The notes beneath the pieces were generated by a model. It was not told the DNA's origin and searched no databases. It was given only the letters and a program-made list of their open reading frames with translations. 64,000 nucleotides of DNA from an uncultured Eubacteriales bacterium. Lineage in GTDB: Bacteria > Bacillota > Clostridia > Christensenellales > Borkfalkiaceae. This document shows, piece by piece, positions 63,913-64,000 of this stretch (within the stretch, counting starts at the first letter, position 1; each line of letters opens with the position of its first letter). A program made the translations under genes and the position numbers. The stretch is from positions 372,001-436,000 of the forward strand of contig UQHL01000001.1 of assembly GCA_900540805.1 (NCBI GenBank), in the 5' to 3' direction.

Positions 63913-64000
63913 ATGCCTTATACGATCTGGCTCAAAAAAAACGAAGAAAAGCGGCTGCTTTCGGGACACGGTTGGGTATATGCCAACGAAGCGGCAAAAA
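63913..64000 (+). CDS. RlmI-like class I rRNA methyltransferase, partial (only N-terminus in window)
   Basis: Only 29 codons are visible. The sequence IWLKKNEEKRLLSGHGWVYANEAAK, given here by its core RLLSGHGWVYANE, is the start of the N-terminal PUA domain found in RlmI/RlmK-type SAM-dependent 23S rRNA methyltransferases, where the match is usually RLLRGHPWVYSNE. GGGAG lies before ATG. The methyltransferase domain itself lies outside the window. Confidence 0.72.
   Translation, partial: MPYTIWLKKNEEKRLLSGHGWVYANEAAK

Overview
The window is about 64 kb of a Gram-positive, endospore-lineage bacterium, most likely a gut-type member of the Clostridia (Bacillota). The evidence is spoIIR, sleB, ypeB and a yabM-yabN pair, single-membrane lipoproteins, LplABC-type sugar import, strong AGGAGG-like ribosome binding sites, TTGACA-N17-TATAAT promoters, an rplM-rpsI operon with a leader and a yybP-ykoY riboswitch. 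A Christensenellales-like lineage is my guess; the sequence does not prove it. Most genes are GC-rich, but two blocks are clearly AT-rich (about 14.0-15.4 kb and 37.1-47.1 kb) and look acquired.

Layout. 1-3.1 kb: a truncated Ppx/GppA phosphatase, a HAD phosphatase and a TauE/SafE transporter encoded as two half-size genes separated by a tandem repeat. 3.3-7.0 kb: a 1220-residue surface lipoprotein with a C-terminal membrane anchor. 7.0-14.0 kb: rsmF, a DEDDh exonuclease with a BRCT-like tail, serS and a P-type ATPase, with two copies of a structured repeat (7081 and 11284). 14.0-15.4 kb: a small AT-rich accessory patch with a lipoprotein, a Cro-like regulator and an unknown ORF sharing a palindrome-rich divergent promoter. 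15.4-24.5 kb: gyrB-gyrA, a 56-residue zinc peptide, and yabM-yabN-dus.

24.5-37.1 kb is a hemicellulose-utilisation locus. An AraC regulator faces GH39, DUF4091 and esterase genes (plus strand), which converge on a GH3, solute-binding protein, two permeases and esterase operon (minus strand). Both arms carry the same 33-bp two-half-site element, exactly 14 bp before the -10 box, which is probably the operator of the AraC protein. The scheme is import of oligosaccharides by the ABC system followed by de-acetylation and cleavage in the cytoplasm.

37.8-45.5 kb is an EcoR124-like type I restriction-modification operon in the order hsdM - orfX - hsdS - orfY - hsdR. Two unrecognised genes are built into it by very short spacings and an overlap, and HsdS carries the specificity-setting TAEL repeat. 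An IS3-family element and tRNA-Gly(CCC) bound it.

47.3-64 kb is mostly housekeeping and stress or sporulation genes: leuA, a Fur/PerR-like repressor, spoIIR-sleB-ypeB (YpeB with a 210-residue basic extension), trmL, rubrerythrin, several small or zinc-ribbon proteins, a second lipoprotein with the same two-anchor architecture, rplM-rpsI, a diiron ferritin-like protein, an APH-type kinase, a PHP phosphoesterase, and mntP under a manganese riboswitch, divergent from the start of an rlmI-like gene.
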